Shown: positions 26,258 to 42,956 of the stretch, piece by piece
Layout of the letters: every line of letters starts with the position of its first letter
How positions within the stretch are numbered: the stretch's first letter is position 1
DNA from: Mortierella alpina
Taxonomy: Eukaryota; Mortierellomycota; Mortierellomycetes; Mortierellales; Mortierellaceae
Assembly (NCBI GenBank): GCA_029449245.1
Contig: JANATF010000002.1
Coordinates: 2,790,001 to 2,854,000, forward strand
Direction: 5' to 3'
DNA length: 64,000 bases
Made by a program: the position numbers and the translations under genes
Notes under the pieces: generated by a model
The model's input: the letters and a program-made list of their open reading frames with translations, nothing else
Told to the model about the DNA's origin: nothing
Databases searched by the model: none

Positions 26258-26513
26258 TGAGGGCTGAAAGTGAGGGGCCGAGATTAAAAAGAGGACAAGG
26301 AAGGGTAGGTGCACGGGTTGGAAAGTATCCGTCAGTGGGGGCAGTGAGTGAAGACAAGAAGAGCGCAAGACACACCATGCAGCGGTGCGACGGAGACGAG
26401 GATGGAAAGATGGATTGATGATGTGAATGAATGAAATGCAAGTGCCAGAGGCGAGAGGTACTGTAAGTGGGAATGGAGTCAAGCCACTGAACGCATTTTT
26501 TTATGGGTTTGTT

Positions 26514-28167
26514 CTACGTGCACTTTGTGTGGTTCTCGACAACATATGGCCAAAGTCCCAACTTCCACTGCATGACCGGTCGCCGACCCATGTTCTCGGA
26601 TCGGTTGTGGCAAACAAGCAGCGTGGCCATGTACGAGCAGGATGCAGCGCCAACGTGCCACACCGCGTGCAGTTGCGGGTTCCAGAGACCCAGGGGCAGG
26701 GTCTGCATCACATCGCAAAGTCTAAAATCAATATTCCAGAACAGATACGACACTGCAAAAACCAACGCGGTCCTCTTCCAGAGATGCTTGATATCCACAT
26801 CCTCGATGCCATGGTACATCTTGATGGTCCGTGAAATCACCGTAAGCACTGCACACGCAAACGAGGACTGGAAGACGACGAATTCGAGGAGGTGGTTATC
26901 AGGCCCAGCAAAGAGCATCACGATTGTCGTCAGTAATCCGTAGAGCGCAATGCCAACAGGGAACCAGGTGCCATACCGGCGGTAGGGACGATCTTCTACG
27001 CAACAGTAAGTCAGCGCCAGAATCGCATAGACCATCGGCAATTCGTCCAGCATTTGCAGGGGAAAGAGTAGTGTCCCGTGAAACGCAACCGATCCCAGCC
27101 CGACCACGGCGAGCGATCCAAATGTAATAATAAATCGCTTTTCAAAGGTCCGGTGAAAGTACATGCCAGCGAGGCCAGCAAAGATCAAGGAAAGAGACGA
27201 CACCGTATTGAAGAACTCGGCCATGTAGTAGCTGATGTCATAATTGTTCTCGCACCAGTCTAAGGGAAGTGCAAGAAGTAGAACAGAAACCAAGAAAGAC
27301 ATTAGTGACAACGCAGAGTCGACATGTCATACGGCAAGGGGAAAAAGAAAGTCCTGGACCCTCTCCCTTCCCCTGACCGCCCTGTCAGGCTGTCCTGAAT
27401 TTGGTTCTGCATAATTTTCGGGTGTCAATTTGCGCATCGCATCATGCGTCGGGCCGCCGTCCCCCGGTCTGCATGGCGCTCTTGCCTGAAAGCGCAGCAC
27501 GCTCATTGAAGTCAAAAGCGCAGCCTATTGTTAGGCCGAGATCGCCAAAGCTCCAAACGTTGCGAACGAACCAAGGGCTGAATGAGTCCAGATCTTCTGC
27601 ATGTGCGTGTGCTCCCTTCCTGATCACTGTCCCATCCTGTTTATCCGTGCTGATGGCATCTCCACGGAGAGTTGTCTTTTGAAAAAAGGCCCAGTCCTTA
27701 CTGCTCGGGGCGTTTGCCATGCATGTAATCAGTGCTCTCCGTAAATCGCCTTCCACGACAGGAGCTGAGACGCATGTATATCCAAGAGACTGTACATACC
27801 AACTATGAAAAGAAGTGCCACAGCCAAAAGAGAAAAAGCCCCGACTTTGGTGGGTTAGAAAACGGCTGTCCTTTTCGTCATGGGTGCCAGCATTCCTCGG
27901 GGGAGAGGCAAAGTGCATGCCATGGAGAGACATGCGAACGATGGGCGAAGCTTGAGCCAAGTGTGACCCGTCGGCGCTTGCTGAGATTCAACCTCATTGT
28001 AGCACGAGCATGTCATTGCGTTTGGGAAAAGCCGGTCCGTCAGATATGAATGAAATAGACACAAACGACGCAGTACCTGACGCTGTCGGTGGACCCCAAT
28101 AGCCTTCCAGAGGCAATGAGGGAGATAGACTTGCGTTGGAGTACATGCTGTACGAAGTTGAACTCAT
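26514..28167 (-). CDS. Alkaline ceramidase (Ypc1/Ydc1/ACER family)
   Basis: Two exons on the minus strand, 28167-28077 and 27259-26514; 278 aa. The junction makes GYWGPPTASDWCENNY, the conserved N-terminus of alkaline ceramidases, and is the best argument for an 817-nt intron. The protein is mostly hydrophobic with about seven membrane spans. Putative zinc ligands and catalytic residues are visible: E34 near the N-terminus, SVAFHGT (H91), MLDELP (D102), and HAVWHVG (H228 and H232). The enzyme hydrolyses (phyto)ceramide to a long-chain base and fatty acid in the ER/Golgi membrane and can run in reverse in yeast. It lies 256 bp from the start of GTR2, on the same strand. Whether it prefers phytoceramide (Ypc1) or dihydroceramide (Ydc1) cannot be read from the sequence. 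Confidence 0.92.
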
Positions 28168-28751
28168 CCCTGTAATAGTGTTGTCACTCGCAGGCGAGGA
28201 TGCTCTTATTAGGAAGCTCGGCTATAGAGGAGGTTGATATGACAAGGGAATGGCCAGAGAGTCGGAGAGGCGCTGAGTGTCAAGAGTCGGAGCCACAGAT
28301 ATAGGTCAAGGAGGAGGAAGGGGAGGAGGAGGAGCAGGAGTCTGGTGGAGGTGGAGCTGAGGTAGAAGGGGGCAGTGAAAGAAGACGTGAGGCAAGAAAA
28401 AGAAGGGACAAGGATGAAAACTTGGTTGGAACAAAAAAGTAGCGCACATAATTTCGTGATAGCCCCTGTAGGCAGACCACCCTTGTGCTGATCAAGGCGG
28501 GCCAGATTGCAAGGGGAAAGTCGGCGAGAACGTCATTTCACGCGAAGTCTCCCTATACTCCATTGTTCTCGCACTTGATTAGTTATACGTGATCATACTG
28601 GTCCTTTGCGCAACTGCGCATTGCAAGGGAAAGAACAATACCAACGAGAACATCACTGCACGCAAAGTCTCCACCAACTCTATTTTTTCTTGCAATGTAC
28701 TTTATTCGCACCCTTCCGCTACGGCGACATCCCTGTCTGGCACTGGATCAG
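28168..28751. other. Intergenic: ceramidase promoter and BIO2 downstream region
   Basis: No separate gene. Contains a GGA-rich stretch (28305-28370) near the ceramidase start and a degenerate tandem duplication of the biotin synthase 3' end (see the repeat entry). Confidence 0.5.
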
Positions 28752-28766
28752 TTATGCGTGATCGTG
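28507..28766. repeat. Degenerate tandem duplication of the BIO2 3' end
   Basis: Copy A (28507-28595) and copy B (28621-28766) share ordered blocks: TTGCAAGG-GGAAAG, CGAGAAC-TCA, CACGC-AAGTCTCC, and TTAGTTATACGTGATCAT versus TCAGTTATGCGTGATCGT. Copy B overlaps the real stop codon and last codons of biotin synthase. Copy A therefore keeps a mutated relic of that tail. Copy B carries about 50 extra bases (near 28690-28740). Confidence 0.6.
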
Positions 28767-30628
28767 CTTGCTTCCACAGCATTCCTTCTTCTCGTTGACT
28801 TCAGAGTCGGCAGCAAGGTCGACTTTGAAGCTGGCAGCCTTGGGCACCAGCCCTAGAAAATGAAACACAACAACATGAGTCAATCAGCGTGCTGAAAAGC
28901 ATGTAGCGTGTATTCTAAGGCGATTAGCGATTCCAACCAAGATTGGGATCCAAGAATCGCGCTCCTTACCAAGGGTGTCAAACATCTGTTGGTCAGCGTT
29001 GAACTTGTTGTTGGGCGTAGTCAGCAGCTTGTCTCCCGTGAAGATCGAGTTGGCTCCAGCCATGAAGCACAAGGCCTGCTCGGGCTCTGTGAAGCGGACA
29101 CGACCCGCAGAGAGACGGATCATGGTCTTGGGCATGACAATACGTGCCGTGGCAATCATGCGAACCATGTCCCAGACTTTGACGGGCTCTTGCTTCTCCA
29201 GAGGGGTGCCTTCGACGGCCAACAGGGCGTTGACGGGAACACTCTCTGGGTGCGAAGGCATGGTTGAGAGTGTGTGCAGCATGCCAACGCGGTCCGTGTC
29301 GGTCTCTCCCAATCCAATAATGCCTCCAGAGCATACAGAGATGCCTGCATCACGCACCTTAGAGATCGTCTCGAGACGTTCGTCGTAAGAACGGGTTGTG
29401 ATAATCTTGGGGTAGTATTCTCTGGAGGTGTCGAGGTTGTGGTTGTATGCGGTCAATCCGGCGTCCTTGAGCTGACCCGCCTGCTCGTCGTTCAACATTC
29501 CCAGTGTACAGCAGACTTCCATGTCCATAGCTCTGTTCAGATGTGTGATTACAACGAGGCAAAAATCAGTCATAGTGAATAGTCGATGGTCAAATACAGA
29601 GGGATGTGACACCAACAGCCACCGTACCTGATCTCTTTGACGAATCCGACAATCTTCTTGAAGTTGCTCTTGCGACCAGCCAAATCTCTCCAAGCAGCAC
29701 CCATGCAGAAGCGGGTTGATCCTGCGGCCTTTGCAGCGCGGGCAGCCTCGAGAACCTCCCCAGTGTCAAGCATCTTCTGGGCCTTAACTACGGTCGAGTA
29801 GCTGGAAGACTGGGGGCAGTATTTGCAATCTTCGCTGCATCCTCCGGTCTTGATGCTCAGAAGCGTGCACTGCTGGACGGCCAGAGGATCAAAGTGGATG
29901 CGATGGACGTTGGCCTATTGATGAAAGACGTTGACGTGGAGATAAGCAAGAGGCTGGTAAGGAGCAAGCACATTATCGCGGTGTGGGACATAGAAGAACA
30001 AAGAGAACTTGAAGTGCGGCAGATCAAAAAAAAAAAAAATTGATAATGATGGGGCAATTGGCTCGCCGATAAAAAAATTGTAGGGGAGTTTCCTCTCCGG
30101 CTCCGTGAGAACGATCCGGCTTCTTATTAATTATGGCGCGTCCGTGAAAGTCGTGATGCAGAGACTCCGGACAGCCCGCCTGTCGGTTGGAGCATGAAGC
30201 AACCACAGAGGCACGCGTCCAAGCAGGAGCAAAGTGATCAAGATACATGAAAAGAAGGACGTTTCCAAGCGGTTCGGGTTTCTACACGTTGAAGTGACAA
30301 GAACCCCGACCTGTTATGATTGCACCGAAGCCCAGAATCGTGCACTTACACCGTGGTAGAGAAGCTCCATGATGGGCGAGTGGAAAATGGCATCAATCTC
30401 CTCTTTCTTCCAGTCATAGCGGAGCTCGCCGTGGGCACTCAGCGCCGCGGCCGAGAGCTCACGGCCAAAGGCCATCTGCTTCTGGGCTCGGGGGCTTTCG
30501 TCGATGGTGGCAAACTTTGAGGGGCTCGACGCGGCGGTGTAGGAGCGGGAGAGCTGGAAGGCGGCATTCTGGGAGTGGGAGATCTTGAGTGCCCTTGCGG
30601 AGAGCGAGCGTAATGAGGTGAGGGACAT
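28752..30628 (-). CDS. BIO2: Biotin synthase, mitochondrial
   Basis: Four exons on the minus strand: 30628-30350, 29914-29628, 29532-28970, 28852-28752; 409 aa, all in phase. A radical-SAM enzyme that inserts sulfur into dethiobiotin. The 4Fe-4S motif is [12 protein letters not shown] (C119, C123, C126). The 2Fe-2S site ligands appear as the Cys in TRFCMGAAW, the Cys of MEVCCTLG and the Arg in SAGRVRF. Other family blocks are [21 protein letters not shown] and [13 protein letters not shown]. The N-terminus ([17 protein letters not shown]) is a typical mitochondrial presequence. The last exon adds a short tail ending [10 protein letters not shown], a paired-Cys/His end of unknown role. The gene is divergent from mitochondrial LeuRS, sharing a 760-bp upstream region. 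Confidence 0.96.
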
Positions 30629-31388
30629 GGCTGGAATGTGGTGTGTACGAGGGAGGAGTGGGGAGAAAAGGATACGAAAATTAGAGAGGAAAATCAGAGA
30701 AAAAGAAGAGGGGCGGGAGAAGCACAGAGAGGCTTTCTATTTGGTGCACGCAAATCATTCGGGGCCCCAAACTAGAGGGGACAAGTGGGGAACACAAAAT
30801 AGAAAAAGATTGTCTCTTCTCGCGCTTTTCCGCGTCTCTCTCCTGATGCATCGACACACCACTATGCCATCCTGCTGGCAAGCACCTGCTGTTTGTGGCC
30901 CATCTCCTGGCTGTATCAAGAAGCCCAGGGTGCCTTCGTTGTCGAGCGGGACCCACGCGCAACAACGTCGTGTGGTCTGGCGTTTGCCCATGACTCGTTA
31001 TCATCGGAAAGGATCGTCCCTCCTCGTGCACATCGGTCTAGCGGGCCATCGATCTCGTGCTTTTGCCAGTGCCTAAATTGCATGCATTTTCGACCCTGCC
31101 TGTACACGCCCTGTACTCGGCATGATGCAAATGGCTTTAGATATGTTTCCGGAATCAAGCTCTATTTCTTTTGCGCTCCTCTCTGACTCTTTTTAGGCTT
31201 GCCCCGCATCGCGTTGACCAAAAAGTTCCCACGGGGTCGCTGAGCGGCCCCTATATCCCGCTCTCCCTTGGCTGGATATAACTACAAGACTCCAACATAA
31301 ACAAGCAGTCACATCCACCTCTGAACTATCCTTCCGGTCCTCATTCCTTCCTTCCCGCCACCTCGTCTCTGACCACTCACCCTCCACG
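30629..31388. promoter_or_regulatory. Shared divergent promoter region, BIO2 / mitochondrial LeuRS
   Basis: 760 bp between two divergent start codons with no convincing gene inside. The BIO2 side is purine-rich on the plus strand (30655-30735). The LeuRS side has a CT-rich leader just before its ATG. No defined TATA box was recognised. Confidence 0.45.
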
Positions 31389-34900
<3,512 letters not shown>

Positions 34901-34944
34901 ACTTTGGCTAGCCCATCCTTCATCCATATCTTGAAACGAATTTT

Positions 34945-37055
34945 TTAGAAATCCAAAAGGCTACTGTTACCACCACCTCCTCCACCACCAACCTGTCCAG
35001 GCTTCTGGCCTGAAGCATGATTATGAGAATGACCTGCGTCCGATCCTGAAGTACTGCACAGAACGACGGCGCCTTGCACTCCCTTAGGTGGGAGGCCCAT
35101 CATCTTGCGCGCCACCCCGCTCGCTCCAGGAACAGAATGCACATCGACCCTCCCACTGTTGCTGGCGGTACCAAGTGCTCGTCTATTGGAAGAACTTTCG
35201 ACTCCCGCAGACTTCTTGGGCGATCGCAGAGCAGGGCCAGCGGTACTCACAGAAGAAGAAGAGGAGGAGGAGAGAGAGGAAGACGGCGAAGGGGAAGTGG
35301 AGGAAGCTGATCCAGACTTGCGTTGCGAGAGCGAAGACGACCCCGACGATGATGACGGCTCTGCAGAGGTCCGCCTCTGCCCAACGCCACCCTCTGGTGG
35401 CAGATGAAACGTCTCGATCGCAAAGCGCTTCCTCCTGACCTTGAATCCCAAGTTGTTGACACCCTTGGCTGACGACCCACGACCCTGCCCACTCCCACTT
35501 GGACCTCCCGACCCTTTAGCGGCGCCATCCAACAAAACGGACAACTTCTGAGAGGATGGGATGAGAGCATTCAGGACGGGGACCTTATGGACGTGGAAGA
35601 GTCCATGATACGCCGAGGCGGCCGACGAGGCATTGGTGAGTGCGCCAGCAAAAGATTCGATCCTGACCGAAGCATCGCACAATTGCTCGAGTCGGTGAAT
35701 AAATGGCGAAGTCGTTGAGCCATCCGTAGCGTGCCGTTGGTCAATGGTGCCGTAGAGATGTGCTGGGATTGTGATCACTGCCGCACCGAAACTGAAGCGC
35801 AAGAGTCCGCGCAACGCGTGCAAAAACTTGTATAAATCCTACATTGGTTAGAGTATACAATCAGTTTTAGTGACATGGCAGACCTTTCGCCGGCATGTAA
35901 ATGTAAACGTGGTATTCTCCAGTACCAAGCCCTGCACATCCCAAGATACATACATGTGGTGTTTTGCTCCTCCAGCTGGGGGACGCAATGGAATTGATAC
36001 CAATCCTGCAAATGTGTCGCTCTGCGAGGCCGGGTGCGCCTGGAGCCGGGCCTGCCGCTGGAGCCGATGGATCCTTGACAAGGGTTGTGCTATAATCTCC
36101 TTGAACAAGTGTTTCTCGGATCCTGTCCAGCAAGTTCCTGTACTGATCGGGTTGGTTGCGTACGTCTCTTGTAGTTGCTGCGTCGTCGTCATCCTGATAA
36201 CTGTCCCCACTCTCGATGCCCGAATCCTGAACTCCTTTCTTCAGAAGCTCACCCGAGTCGATCAGCACTGTATCTGCAGACTCCAACGCCTTGGCTGAAA
36301 TACGGGTTGTCAGATCAAACTGCTCACAAAAGGGAATCTGGTTGGGCTTGAGTGCTGGCTCAGATGTTGATACTTCTTTGTTCACTCTTGAAGAGATGGC
36401 TATTCTCGATGGGTTACGAGCAGAGGCAAAGTACGAAAGCATAAAACAGCGCATCAGTGCCTCCTATTACTTTTGTTTTCATCTCCTATTGGAAAACACA
36501 GTAAACCAAAGCGCATGCGTCCACGATTTTCTTACCTGGTGGACGAGCCTCCACTCCACTCTCAAACTTCTTGAGTCCCGAGTACCTCCAAGCGATCGTC
36601 AGTCGATCCTGTTCTGAATCCTCATCGTCTTCTGCAGAGGCAGAAGCTCCTTTTTGGCCAGTCAATTTCGCCTTTCTCCGGTTGCGCCTCTCCTCATCTT
36701 CGTCATCGCGGTTATCAACTCCTTGCTGGATCTGACTGGTCAGACTCTCTTCTCCTGCTATGCCCATCAACGATCGCACGATGGCTTCGGGTGGCTCATC
36801 CCCACTAACGACGACGCACTTGTCTCCAGCGACAATACCCTGTCTCAGAAAGTACTTGAGAAGTAGCTGACCATAAGAAGTTTGACGATCTTCCTGGATC
36901 AGGAGAACGGTGCCCACAGGAAGTCCTCCACCAAGAATATCGTCCAGCGAAGGCACTCCTGTCGATATGAGAACCTGGCCATTGTAGGCAGACAGCCGAC
37001 AGCCCGCAGGCAGATTCGCCTGTGCTGAAGGAACGCGCTTCTTGAATGAACTCAT
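34945..37055 (-). CDS. ELP4: Elongator complex subunit Elp4 (PAXNEB)
   Basis: Three exons on the minus strand: 37055-36536, 36399-35954, 35838-34945; 619 aa. The N-terminal block is typical of Elp4: YNGQVLISTGVPSLDDILGG, GLPVGTVLLIQED and SYGQLLLKYFLRQGI. Then come CEQFDLTTRI, ICRIGINSIASPSW and, across the last junction, FLHALRGLLRFSF with ITIPAHLYG. The C-terminus ends in Gly/Ser then LLDF, as in other Elp4 proteins. Elp4 is a RecA-like ATPase-fold subunit that forms the Elp456 hexamer. Elongator modifies U34 of tRNAs and was first described as a Pol II elongation factor. The Ser/Pro-rich region (about residues 470-540) is longer than usual. The 5' end of exon 2 is the weakest call: another in-phase acceptor lies about 30 nt further in. 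Confidence 0.93.
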
Positions 37056-37217
37056 GGTACTGGCTGTTTCCGAGCCCCGTTAGATGTAAGCTGCGTTTGC
37101 GTCCGTGGCAATGTGGGTTGGTCGCGGTGGTTGGTTGTGAATGCAAAGAGGTCAAAGTCAAACTTTTTTTTAATATTTTTTACTGGGTCTGCGGGGCATG
37201 TGATTTAGACTCCTTGC

Positions 37218-40200
37218 CTACTTCTTCGCACCGTGCTTGCCTCGTTGGTGACCTCTGCCTCGACCCCGTCCACCACGACCTCTGGCATTACCACGCTTCT
37301 GGATACCCGAGCTGCCACTGCGACCCTTCGTTTTGGTACCGCCGAGCGTTTGCTGGCTGCTTGCTGGCTCTGATTCCTCCGCGTATGGGAACGTCCCTGG
37401 GATCTGATCCGGCGTCCCAAACCAGTGCAGGAGCAACTCCTCATCTGGCACAGTTGGCTTGCTGCCCCCACCACCGATACCAGCCTCCATATGCGTAGCA
37501 CTCAGTATTTGCGGCGATGATCGATGGGCCGCATGAAGATCATACACTCCTCGACCCCCCTTCTGAGCTACTTTGGACGGCACCTTGGTAGTAGCTGAGG
37601 TCTCAACCTCCTCCACTTCCTGTACAGCCTTGTAGACATTGGCACTGACATCGTTCCGCTTGTGTTCGAGGATATACTGTCCAGGTGCTAGCGCCAACAA
37701 CTTTCCCAGAACATAATGAATCATCCGCATATGAGGCTTGATCCATTCCTGAACCTCGCGATCTTGTCCTTTAAGCGTGCTCGCATCCTGGATGGTGATC
37801 CCTGGTAGATCGCTAAAGATGCCGCCGAGAGGGTTCTCAGGGTCGATCTTGCCCATTTTCAACAGGGCATTGGGGTCTTCATAGCGCACAAACTGGTTCG
37901 TCGAGACGTCCAATCTCCCGACAGCAACAAGTCGATCGTCTCGAATCCATGTGGACATCCACCAGCCAGCCTTGGCAGATCTGCTTAACTCTGTTAGGCC
38001 AATATCGGGGACATAATCCAGGACGGACTTGAGAACCACTTGTCTGGGTGGTACCTATCAAAAGAGAGTATACAATGTTACTTCGGTTCTATGGGTCAGA
38101 TCCATCGTTTTACCCCATTTGTATACTTACTGTGTTGTTGAGGTAACCATGCACGCGACTACGAATTAGAAGACGCATCGCTCCGAAAGTCCAGAGCGAG
38201 TACTCCATGCTATCGTTAACCGCATCGTCATGGTCCAAGTTTTTGACATCAGATGTAGACGCTTCCTGCTGATCAGCAGCATCTAGAGCACCACTGAGGC
38301 TCTCGACCTCGTCCTTGGGATTAATAATAATCCCATCCTCCTGCTGTTCCTCTGTTTTAAGCGTCTTGATGACCTCATCTGAAGGAGAGCCGCTAAGCTG
38401 CCCGCCTGTGTCGACATCTACTGCCGCCGTTGATTCTTGCGAATTACTACGCGAAACCTGGACCATACTTTCCGTGGTGTCCAGCGAATCTGACGACGCC
38501 TGCACAGAGGCATTCCTCCTTCCTCCTCCTTCTCCTCCTTCTCCTCCTTCTCCTAGACCTTGCTCTACAGAAGTGGCAGTAAGAGCTGAGGATTCAGCAT
38601 CGGCTTGCGTATGGCCGGCAGATAGTACACCAACGTCCGTGGTAGCCGATCCAACAACCGCCTGCCGCTTGAGAACACCATCATAAAATGTCTGCGTCAG
38701 CTCCAATTCCGATATCCGCTTGGGCACCAATGGCTTATCGACATAGATACGCTTGACCCTTCCTCCTATACGCATTCAATAATCAAAGGACGCATAGAAT
38801 AGGTGAAGAGTAAGTAGATGGATGCTGACTAGTTGCCGCATACTCAAGAAACACAGGTATATTACCATCGTCATCGTCCTCGAGTATAACCCTGACGGGA
38901 AATTCCCATTCGGATGCCAGGCTGGGTAGCGTCTTTGCCAGTGCCACTAATGTGCTGGCAGCGAGCGCAATGTGGGCATTTTGTTCTTGAGAGAGTTGAC
39001 GTACGGTCGGGTCTAAAGCGACTGGGGGGGCCTCTTTCTTCTTGGGGATGTATCTTCGTCGGAAGTCGTGTTCATTCAGCTTCTTGCCTGGATTCGAGTG
39101 CTTCGGTATTGCAGGAGTTGTAGATGACGACGGCGCTAGGCATTTCCAGTACCGGTCATCAACCTCGATAGACTTCTCAAGCGGAACACCATCTTCATCC
39201 GTAGGCCAGATAGGTCTTGAAAGAGATACTGGACATACCAGGCCCCTCCTTCGCAACAATCCACGAGAGGAAGGCGCCGCCGCACCCTCGGATGAGCCGA
39301 CGCCGGTAGACGCCTTTCTCAGCAGCAAAGGCTCCTGCGCAGAAGGCACTCCTGCAAGCAAAAGTCCAATTGACTGGACAAAATTGTAGTACCGAGGATA
39401 TTCCTCCTCAACTCGCCGTCTAGCCCTTTGGAATTTGCCTTCCAGTGCGACTGCGATCGCAGGGTTGAAAAATCCAGAGATCCTGGAACGGTAGATCCGA
39501 GCATTCCATTGCCGCACCAGCGCTCTCTCCTGCTCGACTTTCTCCTGCAATGTAGTCCAAAGTGCCCTGTCTTCCGGCCCAAGTGGCGGCAACTGCTTGT
39601 CCCTGTGTTGATTTTGTATAATACCCTGATACATGATGTAACGGCGATGCTCTTCCCGCGTGAGCACAGACCGATGCTCGTGGGATAGGATGCAAGGGTG
39701 GTGATAGTGGGCAACATCCTGACTCGGCTGTAAGAGTTTTTGCTGCGGATGCTGTTGTTGTTGCTGCTGCTCCGTAGCCTCTTTTTTGTTGACATCACTC
39801 TTTGCTGGCTTGATTTGGGCACTCTGAAGGGCGGAGGCGAATTCCGGGGTATAGGACGTTACGGACGCCACCAGGTCACTAATATCGAATCTGCTCGCTG
39901 GCGTAGGGGCTGTTGGGGTCGCTAATGTTGTTGGGCCATACCGATCCAGTGCAACTGAGACTTGAGATGCGCTGGTGACATTGCTGCTATCGGTAGCTCG
40001 TAGAGGCGGCGAGGAGACGGGGGGAGAGACTTTACGTCTCTTTGCCTTGGGCTGCTCCGCCTCGTCTTCCTGTGCATCTGGCTCTGGTTCAGCTTCCTCC
40101 GCGTTGAGTTCTACTTCCATGGGTTCTGCCTCCATGGGTTCTACTTCCATAGGTTCTACCTCCACATCGTCTGCATCGTCCGCATCGTCCGCATCGTTCA

Positions 40201-41170
40201 CATCGTCCACATCGTTCACATCGTCCACATCCTCCGCATCGTCCGCTAATGATGCCTCGGTGTCGTTAATGGCTGAAGAAGGCTCAGGCTCGGGTGAGTG
40301 GTCGTGATTAAGTATACGGCGCTTGTGAAGAAAAAACTCCAAAACTCTCTCGCGCCCTCCGAACGAAAACTTGTTGTATAGCTCCATACTAACAAATCCT
40401 GAAGGGCAGCTTTTCACGATGTTTGTGTCAGATGGTGAGGAATGCTGAGAGTCGATGCTGAAAGCCGCCTGCTGAACATGCGCCTGTTGATATTCGTCCT
40501 TGTACGTTTCTGTCAATACATTCCCGGCTGCAGACACGGGTGCAATTTCTTGGGAATGATCTTGCATCGCTTCAATTTTGTCTTCAGCATCAGAGTCAGA
40601 ATCGGAGGTCAAGTCCTGCTGGCTATCCGAGCCCAAATCCGAACTTGACGCGGGGCCTCCATTCGTATCCAAGCTCGAGTGCGAGGTAGAGTCCAGATCT
40701 GAGCCCTTCTCTTGATCTTGAACATCAGTTGTGGTTGTTGTCGTTTCTCCAGGAGATTGTGCACTTCCCGTAATACCTGGCGCACGCTCAACGCCCTGTG
40801 ACTTCCCGCGGCCTCGCCCAGGCGGTCTTCCACGAGGGCGTCCACGACCACGGGCTCGTGTGCTGATTTGGTCGCTTGCACCCCGCCCACGACCCCGACC
40901 CCGCCCTCGACCTCGACTTGGACCTGGACCTGGAGTCATTGTAGATGTCTCTGCGCCTCCGGCTGTCTCTGTGGCTACCAAGAGAGACGCTCCTTCGCTC
41001 ATAGTCACTGTTCCTGCACCTTCCGTTGCTGCTGCTGGTGCTGGTTCTAAAGGGACTGCTGAAGTGGGCTCCTGGACATTGGGTAATGCAGCCTCAAGAG
41101 TTGCCGGAGTCAACAATGATCTCTCTGAAGCGGCAATTTGACTCGCACGACGCGTGATTCTTCGTTCCAT
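37218..41170 (-). CDS. ICE2/NARG2_C-like protein (little elongation complex subunit 2 homologue)
   Basis: Three exons on the minus strand: 41170-38866, 38765-38131, 38054-37218; 1258 aa, in phase. The C-terminal third (about residues 955-1225) resembles the NARG2_C domain of metazoan ICE2. It has YSLWTFGAMRLLIRSRVHG, LDYVPDIGLTELSRS, YVLGKLLALAPGQYILEH, then IPGTFPY (about 1199) and LGGTKTKGRS (about 1217), in the order I recall for the family. ICE2 works with ELL and ICE1 in Pol II transcription of snRNA genes in animals. The N-terminus has Arg-Gly-Pro AT-hook-like repeats (GRGRPRGRPPGRGRG), then a highly acidic repeat region (DDVND/DDADD, VEPME units) and a conserved-looking central block (SHEHRSVLTREEHRRY). 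The C-terminus ends in RG-rich repeats. Assignment rests on remembered motif order, so it is moderate. It sits next to ELP4 on the same strand. Confidence 0.68.
40120..40258. repeat. Minisatellite coding acidic repeats in the ICE2-like gene
   Basis: Repeats of CATCGTCCGCATCGTCCA-type 9-bp units (40160-40250) encode Asp/Asp/Val-Ala-Asn runs. GGTTCTACTTCCAT-type 15-bp units (40120-40160) encode V-E-P-M-E runs on the minus strand. Both stay in frame. Confidence 0.8.
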
Positions 41171-41405
41171 TGCATTGCCTCCCGTTTCGAGTTGATGGAC
41201 GGGCGTGGCTGGCTATTGGGTATCACAGTGAAGAGTGAAGGGAAGCAGGCAGAAGACGAAGCATACACAAAGGAGAAAAAAAAGTGATCTGCAATGGTGG
41301 CTTGTCCACAGCTTTATTCACGGTTTGTCCATGGTTCGGGGGAGAGGTAAAAAAAAAGGCTAAGTGTCAGGTGCGAAAGTGGTAATCTAGCTCTTCGAAA
41401 CTCCT

Positions 41406-42956
<1,551 letters not shown>

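Noticed and set aside
27442-27960. 172-codon ORF within the ceramidase intron
   Set aside because: No motif; lies wholly inside an intron required by the strong GYWGPPTAS|DWCENNY junction.
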